64,000 nt of DNA from Lentinula raphanica (Eukaryota; Basidiomycota; Agaricomycetes; Agaricales; Omphalotaceae), in NCBI GenBank assembly GCA_027919835.1, contig JANVFP010000024.1:434001-498000 (forward strand). Reading direction: 5' to 3'. Made by a program: the position numbers and the translations under genes. Numbering within the stretch: the first letter of the stretch is position 1; each line of letters begins with the position of its first letter. This document shows, piece after piece, positions 1 to 12,790 of the stretch. The notes beneath the pieces were generated by a model. That model was given only the letters and a program-made list of their open reading frames with translations, had not been told where the DNA came from and did no database searches.

Positions 1-1
1 C

Positions 2-558
2 GACCAATATGACAGCTCTGTGATACAGTGGGTTGATTCTTTGGTGAATCGGATTAAGGTTCGTTAGCGCGCTATCCCTCAGCTGTTCCTCTATTCCGCT
101 CGTCTGACTCGAATTTGAATCTTTGCTTTTGCTATGTAGTCTGGCGACTACAAAGCCTCTGCTGGAGACTGGATCACCTGCCAGCCTGGGTCCGATTTTA
201 TCCAGAGATCTGTCGGTGACGCGCAAACGATGCTCACCCTCGACTCGAACTCGTTCGGAGACGATGATACTGTGAACTGTCCTCTCGTCTGGGCTAAGGA
301 ATCGAACGCGTATGATTGTGTACGTGTTCATAACTCCCGCCCTAATATATGCGGTGCTTATACTATCATTAATACCACTCGTGCTCACTGCTATAGTCGT
401 TCGTCTGGACTTATGATTCCTACGACGACCTCTGCTCGGACGAGAACGAGTATTACTCTGGTGCGGTGCCTATTATCGAATCGCAGATTGCAAAACAAGG
501 GTATAGGTTGGCGGCGTGGTTGAATGTGCTTTTTGATGGGGAGACGAATTTGCCTTGA
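2..558 (+). CDS. S1/P1-type nuclease, C-terminal part (5' truncated by window edge)
   Basis: Three exons are readable: 2-58, 140-319 and 397-558 (stop TGA). They are joined by two introns of about 80 bp that begin GT and end TAG, and codon phase is kept at each join. The translated end reads SGAVPIIESQIAKQGYRLAAWLN, which matches my knowledge of the C-terminus of fungal zinc-dependent S1/P1 nucleases (pattern YY..AVP..E.QI.KAGYRLA.WLN). Those are secreted enzymes that cut single-stranded DNA and RNA. Two earlier segments (WAKESNAYDC and VWTYDSYDDLC) have the spacing of the same region. The N-terminus, with the signal peptide and most zinc ligands, lies outside the window, so activity cannot be judged. 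The tail ends a few residues after AAWLN, as expected for the family. Confidence 0.8.
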
Positions 559-1766
559 GGCTGAGTGGGTAAGAGCTGAGAGGAGGAGGCAGGAGGAGGC
601 TCGATGGTGTTGCATACTTTACGGAGGTTTTTTCTCTCTTGGACCGTGACGCTCTGGGACGTTTGAACCGTTACTTACTTTTACCTGCATATACCTTTTC
701 AGAGAACGTTGCATTGCATTGCATTAACATTGATTGAAGAATTGACTGTAGTCTTTTGAGAAGTTCGACGATTTGCTATATTACCCAGTGTATCTTCTCT
801 GGAATCTGTATCTTCTAAACTCCAGTCTCCGTTTCCACAACTATACTCCTGGTGAGTCACCCATATATTCTACAGTCGCGGGGTGTCTAATCACCTCCTA
901 CAGCCTTTTACTACCTCTAGTAGCGTCCAGTACACTTGGCCAGTGTATAGGTCGTTGTGGCAATGCTTCGACTGTCGACAGCGGTAAGAGAACTAAATTG
1001 ATGGTCGGCAGATGCACACCATTGTCACCGACGTGATTACAAGGTTTCTGTAACCTGGTGAAGCGTTTCCTGCTTCCTTCGTGGTTGAGTGCTCTGGTTT
1101 AGAGAGTGATACTGTGGATTCAACGTTAGACGGTTCAGAGTCGAGACGTTGGCGAGGAAGAATATGAACGTACATTTGATGAATGTATTCTTGTTTTCAG
1201 ACCTCTGAGCCTGTGGCAGATTTTTCTGGCCTCACATGGTGATAACGGCGGAGATGCTCCAAGTTGATGAATCCGTTCCGATGGGCTTACTAGCATCCAG
1301 GCATGCGTTGCTTCTGCCCCACGGCGCTTCATGAAAGGGATGCTGCGACTGTGAGGCTCGGTGAGGGTGATGAGAGGTGATGAGGGGTGATGAAGGGTGT
1401 TGATTATTGCAAAATTGGAGCTGGTACTTCTAAGCAGAATTTCTGATATTATGCAGATATGCGCTACTTCTGCCCCATAGCCCCGCATAGTAGAAGCGAT
1501 GCTGTGACAGTGAGGCTGATGCTGGAAACGAGGAGATTATGCCAATATTTGTCATTGAATACTTGGGTTATCCCAGCTTTTTTCATGAACATATTTGCGA
1601 CAAACCTGCACAAATATCTGTCGGATCGAATAAAAGGCTCATGCTTACGCATTCCAACTCCCCACAAAGAAACTGCTGGCAGTTTTCATTTGCGACGCTT
1701 AGCTGACCTACTACTAGTATTGCTCTCAACCGACCCATTACCGTTCTACAACCACGAAAAACTCCA
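559..1766. other. intergenic region with a duplicated segment
   Basis: No convincing gene. A stretch near 940-1015 (GTATAGGTCGTTGTGGCAAT and following) recurs with small changes near 2730-2810, so it is a dispersed local duplication. Open frames here are short and overlap on both strands without splice-consistent extensions. Confidence 0.5.
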
Positions 1767-2481
1767 ATGTGTCGCGATCTTCGATTCATTCACCTCATGA
1801 TCATCGCTCTCATCCTGATGGGTGCTGTCAATTCTGCACCTGCACCTCAGAGGCCAAACTGGTTTTCCAGATTCAAATCGCAATCTCGGCGGCCTGACTT
1901 GGAGGCTGCTCTTGGCCCCCAAACAATTGCCAGTGGTTCTTCATCGTCTCAACTTGCATCTCAGCCTGCGTCTCAGAAGTGGGTATATATTCTCAGTCAG
2001 TATCGGAAGGAGTACCCAGACTGGGAGACATTGGATGATGCAGAGTTGCAAGTGAGTTAATTACTACATGGGATACTACAACTCGCTTTATTGAATTCCG
2101 TCTCATCAGGCCCGAATCATGGCTTCGATGGCGACTGTATTCAACGAACCTGGTTATCTCCTCGCAGAATTATATTTCATGCATAGCCCAGGTGAATCAG
2201 TTGAACAGCAGCCTTTTCTGGACCTTGTTAGAGGAACAGCAGATGTCACAGACGATCAGCAAGCAGATCTTGGTGAAATGGTGAGGACATGGGTTCTTTC
2301 ACTGCCAGTGCGTATACCTTTCGAGAAGGTGGAAAATGTGGAAACTCGCTATAACAGGAAGTTGACTCCTGAAGACAAGTACGGTGCTTTCAGGTGGATT
2401 TACGTGTATCATGCTCCGCGGGTCCGCCCAGCTTTTGTGATTGAGGAGTTGGGTGGTATCAAGTTGCCGTGGGCGAAGTAG
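1767..2481 (+). CDS. small secreted protein, function unknown (218 aa, two exons)
   Basis: Exon 1 is 1767-2051 (95 codons). A GTGAGT donor and CATCAG acceptor lead to exon 2 at 2110-2481 (123 codons plus stop), phase 0 on both sides. The N-terminus MCRDLRFIHLMIIALILMGA is a charged start followed by a hydrophobic stretch ending NSAPAP, a good signal peptide with a likely cut after the Ala/Ser residues. The mature part starts with a Ser/Gln-rich linker (about residues 45-65) and then a compact region with many aromatic residues (KWVYILSQY, FRWIYVYHAP). I do not recognise a family. The signal peptide plus basic linker recalls the P1-P3 proteins further right, but I see no clear sequence match to them. 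It could be an extracellular small protein of the kind that is abundant in mushrooms. Confidence 0.6.
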
Positions 2482-3315
2482 TTTGTCGATAGTAATCTTC
2501 TCAACGCAGCCGCCCGCGATTCTGTAGGGATTTGATAGTTCTAATGTTCATGTCTGTCACCGCGTCTCTTCAAAGTTCAAAAGACCTTGAACCTTACACC
2601 TTAGCCTTGACAGTGTGTGGAGAACATCTATGCTGTTAGTGTGCGGCTGAGAAGGGACGAGTTGGGAAGTCGATGTACTTAGGGGTGTCACTCGTTGCCT
2701 CTGGTTGTCTCTGAATACTGTGACTTTGCCAGTGTATAGTCGTTGTGGCAATGCTTCGACTGTCGACAGCGGTAAGAGAACTGAATTGATGGACGGAGGA
2801 TGCACACCGACATTCTTCTTCCAGGTTTTCTCTTGTGGCATTTCCTGTTCCTTTGCGACGTTGAGCGCATTGTAGGGCACTACAGTCATCAGTGACAATC
2901 CACCCATGGGTGGATTGATCATCGTAGCGCTGAGAATAAAGTGAGTCGCTTTGCCGAATGGGCTGATGTCAAGCGCTCTGAAAAGCGCCCATTTATTTGC
3001 CGGGATATTTACAACTCGTCGGAGTCCGTGTTTCAATCACCTCCTTCACTTCACTTTTATCTACTCTGAACTTTTACCAAATGAGTTACCAGGCTAATCA
3101 AAACAGTGCTAGTGATGAACAGAATGGACAATAACGTTAACTTTCTTCAGCTTACAACCACCACCACCACCTTGCTTGCCTTTCGCTACCCGTCATATTG
3201 CATTCGCCCACCGAAATTCGAATCGTTTGAACTGTGAAACGCACCGTTCATTCTACGAAGACCATCTATTCTACGACACCTACGACACCTACGACACCTA
3301 CCAGAACTCAACGCA
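2482..3315. other. intergenic region, duplicated segment and short repeat
   Basis: Holds the second copy of the segment described at 940-1015. Just before the next gene there is a short tandem run of TACGACACC (near 3275-3300). The minus-strand open frame at 2557-3036 crosses the duplicated segment and has no recognisable features, so I do not call it a gene. Confidence 0.4.
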
Positions 3316-3879
3316 ATGGCTGATTGTTTCGACTGCTTCTCGCTATGTTTCGACTGCTTCACGCTATGTCTTTCCTGCGGTCGTGAGTCTTTCTTTCTTA
3401 TCTGTGTCGTGGAGGTTATATGGACTCATTTATTTATCCCAATCGGCCCTCTCCAACTCTCAACGTCATTCACTTATGGAATCATGGAAACCGAACTGAA
3501 CTCGACGTACTCATCTTTCGAACTTTCCTTCATAACTCCATAAGCTCTCTTTGGTGGTGATAGCGAAGAAACCTCTGGCCGAAGAGGTGAGTCGTCCGAG
3601 ATCTATCCCCACCCCAACCCAGGACTAATTAATCTCATCCACCTAGCCTGCCGATGCTGTCGTTCGCATAGCGATAGCGAATACGACAATGTTCCCTTGA
3701 ATAATCCTACGCGCGAATATGATGTCGAGAGGCGGGTATACGAACGACGGGTGGCTAAGTGGGATGCTGTGAATCCGAGGAATGAGTCTTCGGAGAGGGA
3801 GATAACACAGGAGCCGAAGGGTATGGTGCATATGTCGACAGGCTCTGTGGCGAATACGACTGCCGTGCCTGAAGCCTAA
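3316..3879 (+). CDS. small cysteine-rich protein (about 113 aa, three exons)
   Basis: Proposed exons are 3316-3382, 3545-3586 and 3647-3879. Donors are GTGAGT in both introns; acceptors are AAG and TAG, and the phases 1/1 fit and keep the frame open to a TAA. The N-terminus is strikingly rich in Cys and Phe (MADCFDCFSLCFDCFTLCLS). The middle has a second cluster, CRCC, and the tail is charged and Cys-free (about residues 55-113). The layout, a Cys-rich head that could be palmitoylated or bind metal followed by a hydrophilic tail, is seen in many small uncharacterised basidiomycete proteins. I cannot name a function. The first intron is long for this window (about 160 bp) and its AAG acceptor is weak, so an extra small exon may be missing. 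Confidence 0.45.
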
Positions 3880-4111
3880 GGCCTGAATACATGGGCACCC
3901 AGGCTCAGCCTAAGGTATGAGTCTGTTGGAGGGCGGGGAGTTTAGTCTCGGGAGGAAGTGAAATACATAGGCGGTACAAATTAGATTGTTGTAGTGGGTT
4001 GGTTGAATTATGTATGTTGTTTTCTTTCCTTCCCCTTCCATCATTTACCGGCACGTAGATGGGTGCTCAGCATGGCTATTATAAAAAAAATGTCGGAAGA
4101 GTCATCGACAG

Positions 4112-4640
4112 AAAATGATTCAGTCCCGCTGGAGACAGGAGTGGAAGAACCGCGGGTACGTGTTTGGTGCTTAAATGCAGTGTGTGTAGATGTTCTGATG
4201 GATGTAAACGTATAGACATACCAGAGTTTACCAGAGTTTCGCGCCTCATCGATTCATCACGGATTTTCGAGGGTGCGATCAGGACTTGGAATCCGATACC
4301 CTTGTCCTCAATTGGGCATTGGGTACCAAGTATTGTGTCTTTGGTCTTTGTTCTTTTGCTGTTCTTGCCGTTCTATCTCTGTCGTGGCAGCGAGGATTGA
4401 GGAGAATTGGATCAAATGGATCAGCTAGTAACGAACACCCTACACCCTACACCATAGTACATCGTCCGCGTCAATGGCGATTGCCTCTTAGAACCTCATG
4501 AATCCTACGACGAATCACGATGGATACTGTTGTGATTGGGATTTCAATCAATCATTACAATCAACAAAGATTGGGATGTTAACACGTCATATCCATTTCA
4601 TTCACGCCTGTCCTTTCATAATGCCAATGGCAAGTTGCTT
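4112..4640. repeat. direct repeat, copy 1
   Basis: A segment of about 500 bp starting GACAGAAAATGATTCAGTCC recurs at 5630-6170 with scattered substitutions and small indels. Shared landmarks are CGGGTACGTGTTTGGTGCT, a TGTCGTGGCAG motif and ATTGGGATT near the end. It looks like a decayed local duplication with several frame breaks rather than a gene. Confidence 0.6.
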
Positions 4641-5629
4641 GAACTGTTGATATTGAGCAGTCGAGAAGTCGAACTTGAGCGTTTCGAGAGGCCGATCCCG
4701 AGCCAATTGGCACGAGTGACGACTTTAGCTAACATTTCTGTTCAGTGTTGTTGGATAAAGCATTCTTCAGAAGAATTATCGATCCCTCCACCGAGAGCGT
4801 GTTTTCTTCATGATCTCGCTATGCTGGCAGCTGAATCGGAAAGGCGTAGGTGCAGAAGTAATGCCTGCCACATGACCGTTCTGCTTACTAATATGGCGTC
4901 TACATGCATAGACGCCAGTCACTGCCCTTCAGCTTCAACGTCTCTCATCACACCGTGTCGTCAACAAGCCCGAGCTTTGACATGATACTTCGTACCCTAT
5001 AGGCTGCTTCAAATGAATTCTGACGCTGTGATATTCGTCATTGCAGACCTCTGGAGACGTTCTTCTTTCTCTCTCTCCGAGTCTCTCCTCTCTTTCGGGA
5101 TCAACAAGCTATCACTGGAGACGCTGACGATGTTAGGAGTCTAGGACCAAAGTGCGTAATGGACGGGGCTAAGGAAACATCAATTGCCAATTGGCCATGC
5201 CCCAATCTATGGACGTGGGATGGTATATACTATGCGGGGGACCAGAAAGAGTCGAGTGTGGAACCGTTGGTGTGACTGTGCAAGTGTATGTCTTTTTCAT
5301 TCCACTCGAGTCACTCTTCGGATCTTGCATGCCTTTTGCTCCATATTCACAGTCAAACACGCCCACCACTCTCCTTCGACATGTTCATGTTCATCACCAA
5401 ATGCGGAATGAACCCGGCGTTGAACTTGGACTACCTAGTAGCCCACACAGAGACTGGTTCGAAAGCGCGAAGGAGAGAGAGAGGATGACTGACTCAACCA
5501 GGTCTCGCACACGACCAACCCCCAAGTTGGAATTATGCTCTTGTTTTCTTCCATCAATATTCGGGACGTTAAATCGCTGGTACATCGATGGGTTGCGCTT
5601 GTTAAGTATTAATATATACAATCCAAAGG

Positions 5630-6170
5630 TCATAGACAGAAAATGATCCAGTCCCGCTAAGGACTTGAGTGGAAGAACGACGGGTACGTGTTTGGTGCTA
5701 AAATGCAGTGTAGTTTGTTCTGATGGATGTAAATGTATAGACATTGCAGTGTTCGAGCCTCATCACGGATTTCGAGGTGCGTCGCCATCATCAGGATTTG
5801 GATCCGATTTCCTTGATCTCAATTTGGCATTGTTGTGTCTTTGGGGTCTTTTGCTGTTCTATCTCTGTCGTGGCAGTGAGGAAAAATGGATCCAATGGAT
5901 CAGCTAGTAACGAACAACGAACACCACACACCATACATCGCCCCGCTTTGAATCCTATGACGATGTATACTGTTGTGATTGGGATTCAATCGTTCATTAC
6001 AAGCATTATAATCAACAAAGAGTGGGGACGTAAGTAACAGCATTACAGTAACACGCCGTTTTCATTTCGTTCACGCGTGTCCTCTTTCATAATGCCAATG
6101 ACATCTGTCGAGCAGTCGAAGGAGCGTTTCGAGCGTGTTTCATTGAGGCTGATCCCGAGCCAATTGGCAC
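5630..6170. repeat. direct repeat, copy 2
   Basis: Partner of 4112-4640. Between the copies (about 5180-5400) there is a sequence that reappears inverted at about 11440-11550 (landmark GCATGCAAGATCC). No gene is supported across 3880-6782. Confidence 0.6.
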
Positions 6171-6782
6171 GACTATAGTTGACAAAGGGACCCTTCGAAC
6201 TCCCTCGAACGCGATTCTGAACATATATTTCTGTCATGTCTAGGTCGTCCTTGGCACTTCTTTTATCTTCTTTGTTCTTCTTTATTCTTCTTTGTGCTCA
6301 CGTCTGTGTATTCAAACCATTGACGCATCCTGATCTATGCTGGATTGCTGATGCATCTGATTCACTGATTCACACTAGCCAACTCATCGGCGAAACGGTG
6401 AGAACATCACTGCATTGAACGATGTGTATAAGTATATCATGCAAACGTTTCGGACTGCCACTGACTGTTCCCATCATATTCCCCCTTGTAGCCTCGTACA
6501 TCATCTTGTGGTGGACAGATACTAATGGTCTGGAGGTGCTAGTGGTTGATTCTTGGTATCCCTTTTTGTCTTCTTGTGACGATTCGTTTTCCTCATCATT
6601 TCGCTCTTTTTAACGACTCTTCCCTCCCTTGCCTAATTTCACATCTGAGCAGGTCTCCTTCTCTAGTCCCGCAGCGCTAGTTCTCCTACGCAATACAAAC
6701 GCAATCTACTTCGATTTTTGCTTCCCGTTCGTCTAATATTCAGGACTTGGAACGCGGCTTTTGAAATTTGGTGTTTTATTTG

Positions 6783-8711
6783 ATGGATCCGGTGCAGAAG
6801 GAGGAAATTATCACTTCGCTTGAGGGTTTGGAGATTGCTAGAACCATCAACATCGCGTGTGTCTCTTTAGCAGGTGAGTCGAAACGAAGTTGGATCATGG
6901 GTGTATACACTGGCAGCTCACTGTGCGGTATCTTCGACAGTGTATGAAGTATGTACATCATTGAACCTAGTTTGCTTGGGATTGTTTTGCTCATCCTTTT
7001 CCCGCTTGAAGTGGTTCATCACGCTTGATCAAGAGGTGATTCCGACGCTCAGATTGAGGGAGTCGAACGTTGAACGACGGTGTGAAATTGAACAGATAGA
7101 CTATTTCTGGAATGGACGATGGTCATTTCAACGAATATTATTCTTTTGTGTGGGTTGTCAACTCTTTCTCGACAACGACGACGTCCTCATACTCATTGTC
7201 TGACTAGAATCGTTATATCCCCCCATTTCTGGTGATGTCGGTACTGTTCTTCATTTCGAGGATTGAAAGCGGCTAACAATTTGATCTAGGTTTGGCCTCA
7301 TCCGTCAGTAGCCTGCTTTCCGTTGGATGGAGTTATTGGTCGAATGCTAAGATCCTCTTAGAGTTTTCCGTTCTCAACCCTTCGGACGAAGTAAGGTCTA
7401 AAAACGATTTCATCTGCTATGGCAATCACTGACTCCCGTCAATCACTTTCACCTTTGAATCATTCGTGTAATATCAGTTGTAAGTATTATTCTCACTTTG
7501 GTGTGGCTATTCCGTGCTGACAATTTCAATCCTACCAGCTGTATCTCCGCCATCCGATTTTCATTCTTCGCCTCAATCATCGCCCTCAACATCATTCAAG
7601 GTTCGTATATGCATCAAAACCCATCGACCTGAGCGGAAAGAACATGACGATTATCTCACTCTGGAAACAGTGATGCTGCTTCTTCGGATATGGTACCTCT
7701 TCTCCGATAACAAAATCATCCAATACGGGATGTTCTTCTTGTGGGTTTTCTCACTGACGATTTCCTTGGCGTATACTGGCGTGGCGGCGACGAACGTGAG
7801 GGTACTGAACAAGACGGTCTGGGGTCTGGGCGGCCCTGGATGTCGTGTTGCGAGACCGGAGAAGTTTTGGAGAATGTTCACGCCGTCTTTGGGATTGCAT
7901 GTGAGTTCTTTTGGTCTCTGGCGAAGCTCAGGATGCATATGAATTATTGGTCTTCTGTTGAAAGGCTGTGATGTATATGCTGACAGCGGCAAGGGCCTTA
8001 CGGAATCGTAGGATACTGAAGGAAGCGCCGGTTTTGCAACGTCTTATACGAGAGTAGGTTTTTCATACGATACATGAAGATGCAAGAACTGGATACTGAT
8101 TGTCATTGTTCGACAGTGGAGGGCTCTTTTTCTTTGTTGTATTCGGTAGGGCTACTTCGTTGCATGTCAAGTTGTATCATGCATCTCAGATTTCTGTCTT
8201 CACCGTGATAGTGTCTGTGGGCTTCAACACAGTTGGCTCTTTCCTCGTTCATGTGCCGCAAGTCAGTTCTTCTATTGCTCGGGATCTCTCTCTGGCTGCT
8301 GATCAGCGTTGCTTCCCATAGATCAACATTCCAGTCATATTCTCAAAGTAAGTTCAGCATCCGAGCTTGCATACTATCGTTCTCACCATATCCCATTTTC
8401 TATAAAGTTACCTTCTAACCGTGACATCGATCGCAATGTCCCGAATTATGTTCAGCATACATTCCTTGGCGTCCCATCTCGGTTCTGACACCGGTTGGCT
8501 CCTGAGCAACGTCGAATTACGAAGAGTGGATTGGAGAAAAGGTGCAACCGAAGGTGAACTCATCGTCGAATGCGCTACATCTGGTCAGGAAGATGACATG
8601 GACGACATGGAGTCTACGATGCGGTCCTACTATGATGGGTCAGTTCGGTCACGAAGTGGGTTGAAGGTGTCGAGAGTGGGTGTATATAACGACGATACGA
8701 TGTGGTCTTAG
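6783..8711 (+). CDS. DUF6533-type multi-pass membrane protein
   Basis: About ten short exons can be joined to give a protein of roughly 370-390 residues. Clear pieces are 6783-6873 (MDPVQKEEIITSLEGLEIAR start), 6941-6948 (an 8-nt exon), 7012-7035 (FITLDQE), 7096-7149 (IDYFWNGRWSFQRILFF), 7208 onward (NRYIPPF), about 7673-7900, about 7967-8052, then three more exons to the TAG at 8709. The DYxxTLDxEV - W..RWS..K/R.LFF.NRY signature marks the N-terminal DUF6533 domain. Several strongly hydrophobic segments follow, and the tail is acidic and Ser-rich. Such proteins are very numerous in Agaricomycetes and are thought to be membrane receptor-like, without a proven ligand. Splice sites between about 7230 and 7545 are ambiguous in my reading, but no exon that I could place has an internal stop. 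Confidence 0.75.
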
Positions 8712-9242
8712 GTGGTGTTTGCATCATGATATTTGATTCAGTATGATTTGGACCTTCTTTCTGTGCTGATTGTAGACTGTGGTAGATATAAAAAGCGTGG
8801 ACTCGGGTAATTATTGGTGACGATCCAAGTATTTGTAACCACTGGTCGTAACTTCAAGTATTGCTTTGAAGCCTGAAGGGAGACTGATCGTAAACAGCAG
8901 TGGTATTGGAAGTATGAGATGAACTTACCTACGGCGTGTTCCTTCCAGCAAGAGTCGTCTATCAGGCTCTATCAATCATCCCTGAGCGCTGAGCATCTGC
9001 GAAGATTTGTTGCAAGAAAGCCGGGTCGGCGTCCTCCTCGTTGAAGTATGCGCACACGTGATTATATGCGCTTGATGGACTTTTCTCGACGAACGGGAAA
9101 ACGTACTCCTATTCTCTTCTCTTCTTCGTACACCTACGTTCTTTCGTTCAAGCCATTTTCGTGAGCAATATTTGAACAGATCCAACCTCGCCGAGACTTA
9201 ATCTCTTTCTCTTCAATATCTACAGCTTTACCAGACATCGCC
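8712..9242. other. intergenic region between two host genes
   Basis: I see no gene, tandem repeat or terminal-repeat structure here. It presumably holds the 3' end of the DUF6533 gene and the promoter of the gene starting at 9243. A pyrimidine-rich run (CTCTTTCTCTTC) lies about 40 bp upstream of that ATG. Confidence 0.4.
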
Positions 9243-10383
9243 ATGCAGGTTTATCTGCCTCCACCTCTAGACTTGACTGCTCTCCCCAAGCAGCGACCTG
9301 CTGCTTCGAAGTGAGTCTTTACCGTTCATTACACTAGGGCTTATATGCTGAAAACTAGTACGTCCAGACTAAATGACCGTATGAAGGTCATAAACAACCC
9401 AAGAACGCTCAAGCGGATCATGTCCGAGTGCGTCGCATTTAGACTCAAGACGGCACCGCGATCTTTTGGGTTTGGCCTTGTTCCAAGCTCCAACATGAAC
9501 TTCCCGGTTCGCTTCAAGACCGCGTACAAAGCAGCAGGCGTCAAAGTCATCGAGAACGCTATCAAGGACGCCCTCAGTTGGAACGGAGTGGATCGCGCAG
9601 ATCTCTCGTTCTATCAAAGCGTTTGCTCTCATTTTGCTCTTTACATGATCGTGAACTCATCTTCTCATAGTTCGTAGGTCGGTTCTTCCTCAGCAGGGGT
9701 CTTCCCCTCGTGGTAGAGCACCTTCATCCCCAATTCGAAGATTCCCTTCTTCCCTCAGCCATTACTTCGCTTGCGCAAGGTTTCTTGCTTCAAGTTGGAC
9801 GGGACAACAGCGAGATTACGACTGAGCATATTCAATCTCTGCTCATGGTCTGTTTGAAAGACCTTGGACACATCTATAGACGGTGGTCAGTCGTAGACGT
9901 TGATGTCATTCCTCTTTAAATGTAATCAGTTCAACAGGCAGCCACTGGCCGGGTTCGAAGGGACAGTTGAAGAAGTGAGTATTTCATCCCCGATTGATGA
10001 TTTGAGATTGCTCATATCAACAAAGGCTAAAGTCTTGATGGACCGAATTTTCTTCAGTGACTTTCTCTCGTCCGAAATCGCGCAGGTTCCAGCGGCCGTA
10101 AAACCCAGTCTCAAGGTGCGTCCCGAGTCATCCGCATTCGACATCAATGTATACTGACCACGCCTTATCAATTCAACATAGCGAGGTCGCGAAGACGATT
10201 CTGCCCAGTTAGAGGGACCGAGTCCTTTGAAGAAGGCTAAATTCAAGAACACCAAGGCCAACAGTCGATCGACTATTTTCACTCGTCTGAGTAAGTGTTC
10301 ACGTTCAATCGTCATCCAGCAGTTATTCACATCCTGATTGTCACTTTTCTTACATAGGGCGCAAACGCATTGTCACTGTGTGA
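9243..10383 (+). CDS. hypothetical protein, 267 aa, seven exons
   Basis: Exons 9243-9310, 9359-9620, 9671-9882, 9938-9974, 10026-10115, 10182-10290 and 10358-10383 join with consistent phase at every junction and total 804 nt, divisible by three. Introns are about 48-67 bp, start GT and end AG. The protein starts MQVYLPPPLDLTALPKQRPA, has a mostly helical central part (about residues 30-180), and ends in a basic, Lys/Arg-rich tail (PLKKAKFKNTKANSRS, then RRKRIVTV), which suggests a nuclear or nucleic-acid-binding protein. I do not recognise the family. Decayed copies of its last exons occur at about 13390-13630, so the 3' end took part in local duplications. Confidence 0.6.
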
Positions 10384-11430
10384 TTTCCGGATTCTGGCGA
10401 TAGATACATTCAAGCGTTAGTTCGTTTCAGTAGATTTGTAAAATTTTCCTAGATTTGTATGTATACAGACAGTTTTTTTGTGACGCTTTGAATCAAAAAG
10501 ACCAGTTACGCAACCCGTATTATCTGAAGGTGCATGATGTAACTGGGGTGGGGGAGGGGATTATAGATCGTGCTTCATGCGGAAAGTACACCCCCCATAC
10601 AATCCGAAGCACAAGATCAACATTGATCTATATCCTCACGGCTACCTGTACTGGTGGATGCCAACCAACTAAATACCAGTAGGCAAGCTTTTGCAACCAC
10701 TAACGGTACCTGTCCATGTAATGGGCTGAGTACTTGTAGCTGTTTTCACCGTGCTTGAGAGGTGAAGGGAGTATTGGGATGTAGAGGGTTTGACGTTGAT
10801 TGAGTCTGGTGGACATAGTATTTCAGTCTGGAATGGAAGACACAGTAAGACTCGACAAGGATGAGACGCGAGAGGGTGTGGAGAAGGAGGTGTTGCGCGA
10901 TGTGAGATATGTTCCATTAGGAGGTTGAAGTTACGATTCGAAAGGCATCGCAAGCAGGAAAGGCATCCACGTCTGAATAATCGTTTGCCTAAATGGCGGA
11001 CTCGGCGATGAGAAGAAGCTTGACGTCGGACGATGAGGGCGAGCAAGTCATCACCATAACATGAACACCTAACAATTTCTGCCGTGTTCAAAAGTGGCTA
11101 GGCGTTGAGGCATTCGAAAGGAATGGAGGAGCCACGGGTTTCCATCCGACACCAATCCAGCGTCCACGACAGAACGATTGTTGGAGAGTGAGAATGATAA
11201 GGAAGTGCGAGGGAATAGGGGGTTGGATCGTGTTCGAGACCCTGGAGTCGTTGAGTCGTCCTCTCTATCCCTCATCCCTCATCCCTCTGACCTAGGCTGA
11301 GTGTGGCCCCTGGTACGGATGGAGACTTTGAGTTATCGCGTTTCTGTAATCCTCGCCAAGTCTTAATCTGGGATAAGAAAAAGAATTCCCAGGGATCTTG
11401 GGCTGTTGGTGGAATCCCGAAAGTCGTGCG
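10384..11430. repeat. dispersed direct repeat, copy 1
   Basis: From about 10490 the landmark GACCAGTTACGCAACCCGT begins a segment that also occurs at 11915 and 13680. Further shared landmarks are GTAACTGGGTTGGGGGAGGG, AGTACACCCCCCATACAATC and the downstream block around GGGCTGAGTACTTGTAGCTG. No open frame survives across the copies, so I treat it as noncoding duplicated DNA. Confidence 0.6.
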
Positions 11431-11879
11431 GTTCAACGTCGGGTCATCTCGCAGTTAGTGATGGACGGAGAGTGGTGGGCATATTTGACTGTAGATGTGG
11501 AAGCAAGGGCATGCAAGATCCGAGATTGTATCGAGTAGAATGGCGGGTTGTCGAGCCTCCCGGAGGTGCCTACTAGTACAGTTCCGATGTAAGATGCCTT
11601 CAGCCAGCGCGTTATTGGCGAGGACTGTCGTAATACGGTTCGCCGCCTGCAGAGAAAGGAGAAAGTCCTCGCAGGAATCTGTACTTTGGGATTCGGTCGG
11701 TGAATTTGTGGATTATGAACCTGTTTCATCGTTTCAGATGGATAGATAGAAGGATGACCAACAACTCACCGGCATCTTTGATGGACGGTCAGTCAACCAG
11801 TCAAGTGTGAGTCGCTAAATCGATATTACTATCAAAGTTTGTATCGCGCGCGACTTGAGAGAACGCTCGGCCCAGAGTC

Positions 11880-12790
11880 AACTTCATTGATGTTGGGTTT
11901 CAGATCGCAAAAATGAGAGAGACCAGTTACGCAACCCGTTGTCTGAAGGTGCACGATGTAACTGGGTTGGGGGAGGGGATATAGATCGTGCTTCATGTGG
12001 AAAGTACACCCCCCATACAATCCGAAGCACATGTGCTCTGATCTATAACCTCACGGCTGCCTAGTACTGGCGGATGCCAACCAACTAGAATACCAGTAGG
12101 CAAGCTTTTTGCAACCATCTAAGGTACCTGTCCATGTAATGGGCTGAGTACTTGTAGCTGTTTTCACCGTGCTTGAAAGGTAAAAGGGTTGAGAAGATGT
12201 AGAGGTTCCGACGTTGATTGAGTCTGATGGTCATATTTTTTCCAGTCCGGTACGAAAGACACAGCGAGACTCAACAAGGATGAGACGCGAGCGGGGGAAG
12301 TGTTACGCAATTTGACAAGTGAGATATGTTTCATTAGGAGGTTGAAATCCAGGACGATGGGACAGGTATTACAGGAAATGGCAAGTAGGAAAGGCATCTA
12401 CGCCTGATAACCGGTTACTTGAGCGGCGGGCCCGGCGATGAGGGAAGCTTGACGACACGGGCGAGCTCTCCATCATCCTAACATGGCCAACTGCCACATA
12501 CGGAGGTTCAGGCGTGAGGATCATTCGAAGGAGCGTAAGCCACGGGTCAACGTCCGACACCGATCTAGCGTCCACGACGGGATGGTTATTTGAGAGTGGG
12601 CAGTATAAAGGAAGCACAAGGGAGTTACATCGTGTGCGAAACCTTGTCGAGTTGTCTTCTCTCTCTTTCTCTCTTTCTCGTCTCTGAATCAGACTCCGTG
12701 TGGACTGAGTGATCCTCGCTTGTATCGATTCGAGTTATCGCGTTCCTCAGGAACCTCTCCTATCAGTCTTCACCAGGAAAGAGAAGGATG
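11880..12790. repeat. dispersed direct repeat, copy 2
   Basis: Second copy of the segment described at 10384, in the same orientation. The region between the copies (about 11430-11880) holds an inverted fragment of 5300-5400. Between this copy and the next (12791-13390) I see no gene. Confidence 0.6.

Noticed and set aside
4536..4985. 149-codon plus-strand open frame
   Set aside because: It starts in the decayed direct repeat shared with 5630-6170, is frame-broken in the other copy, and shows no domain or splice extension.
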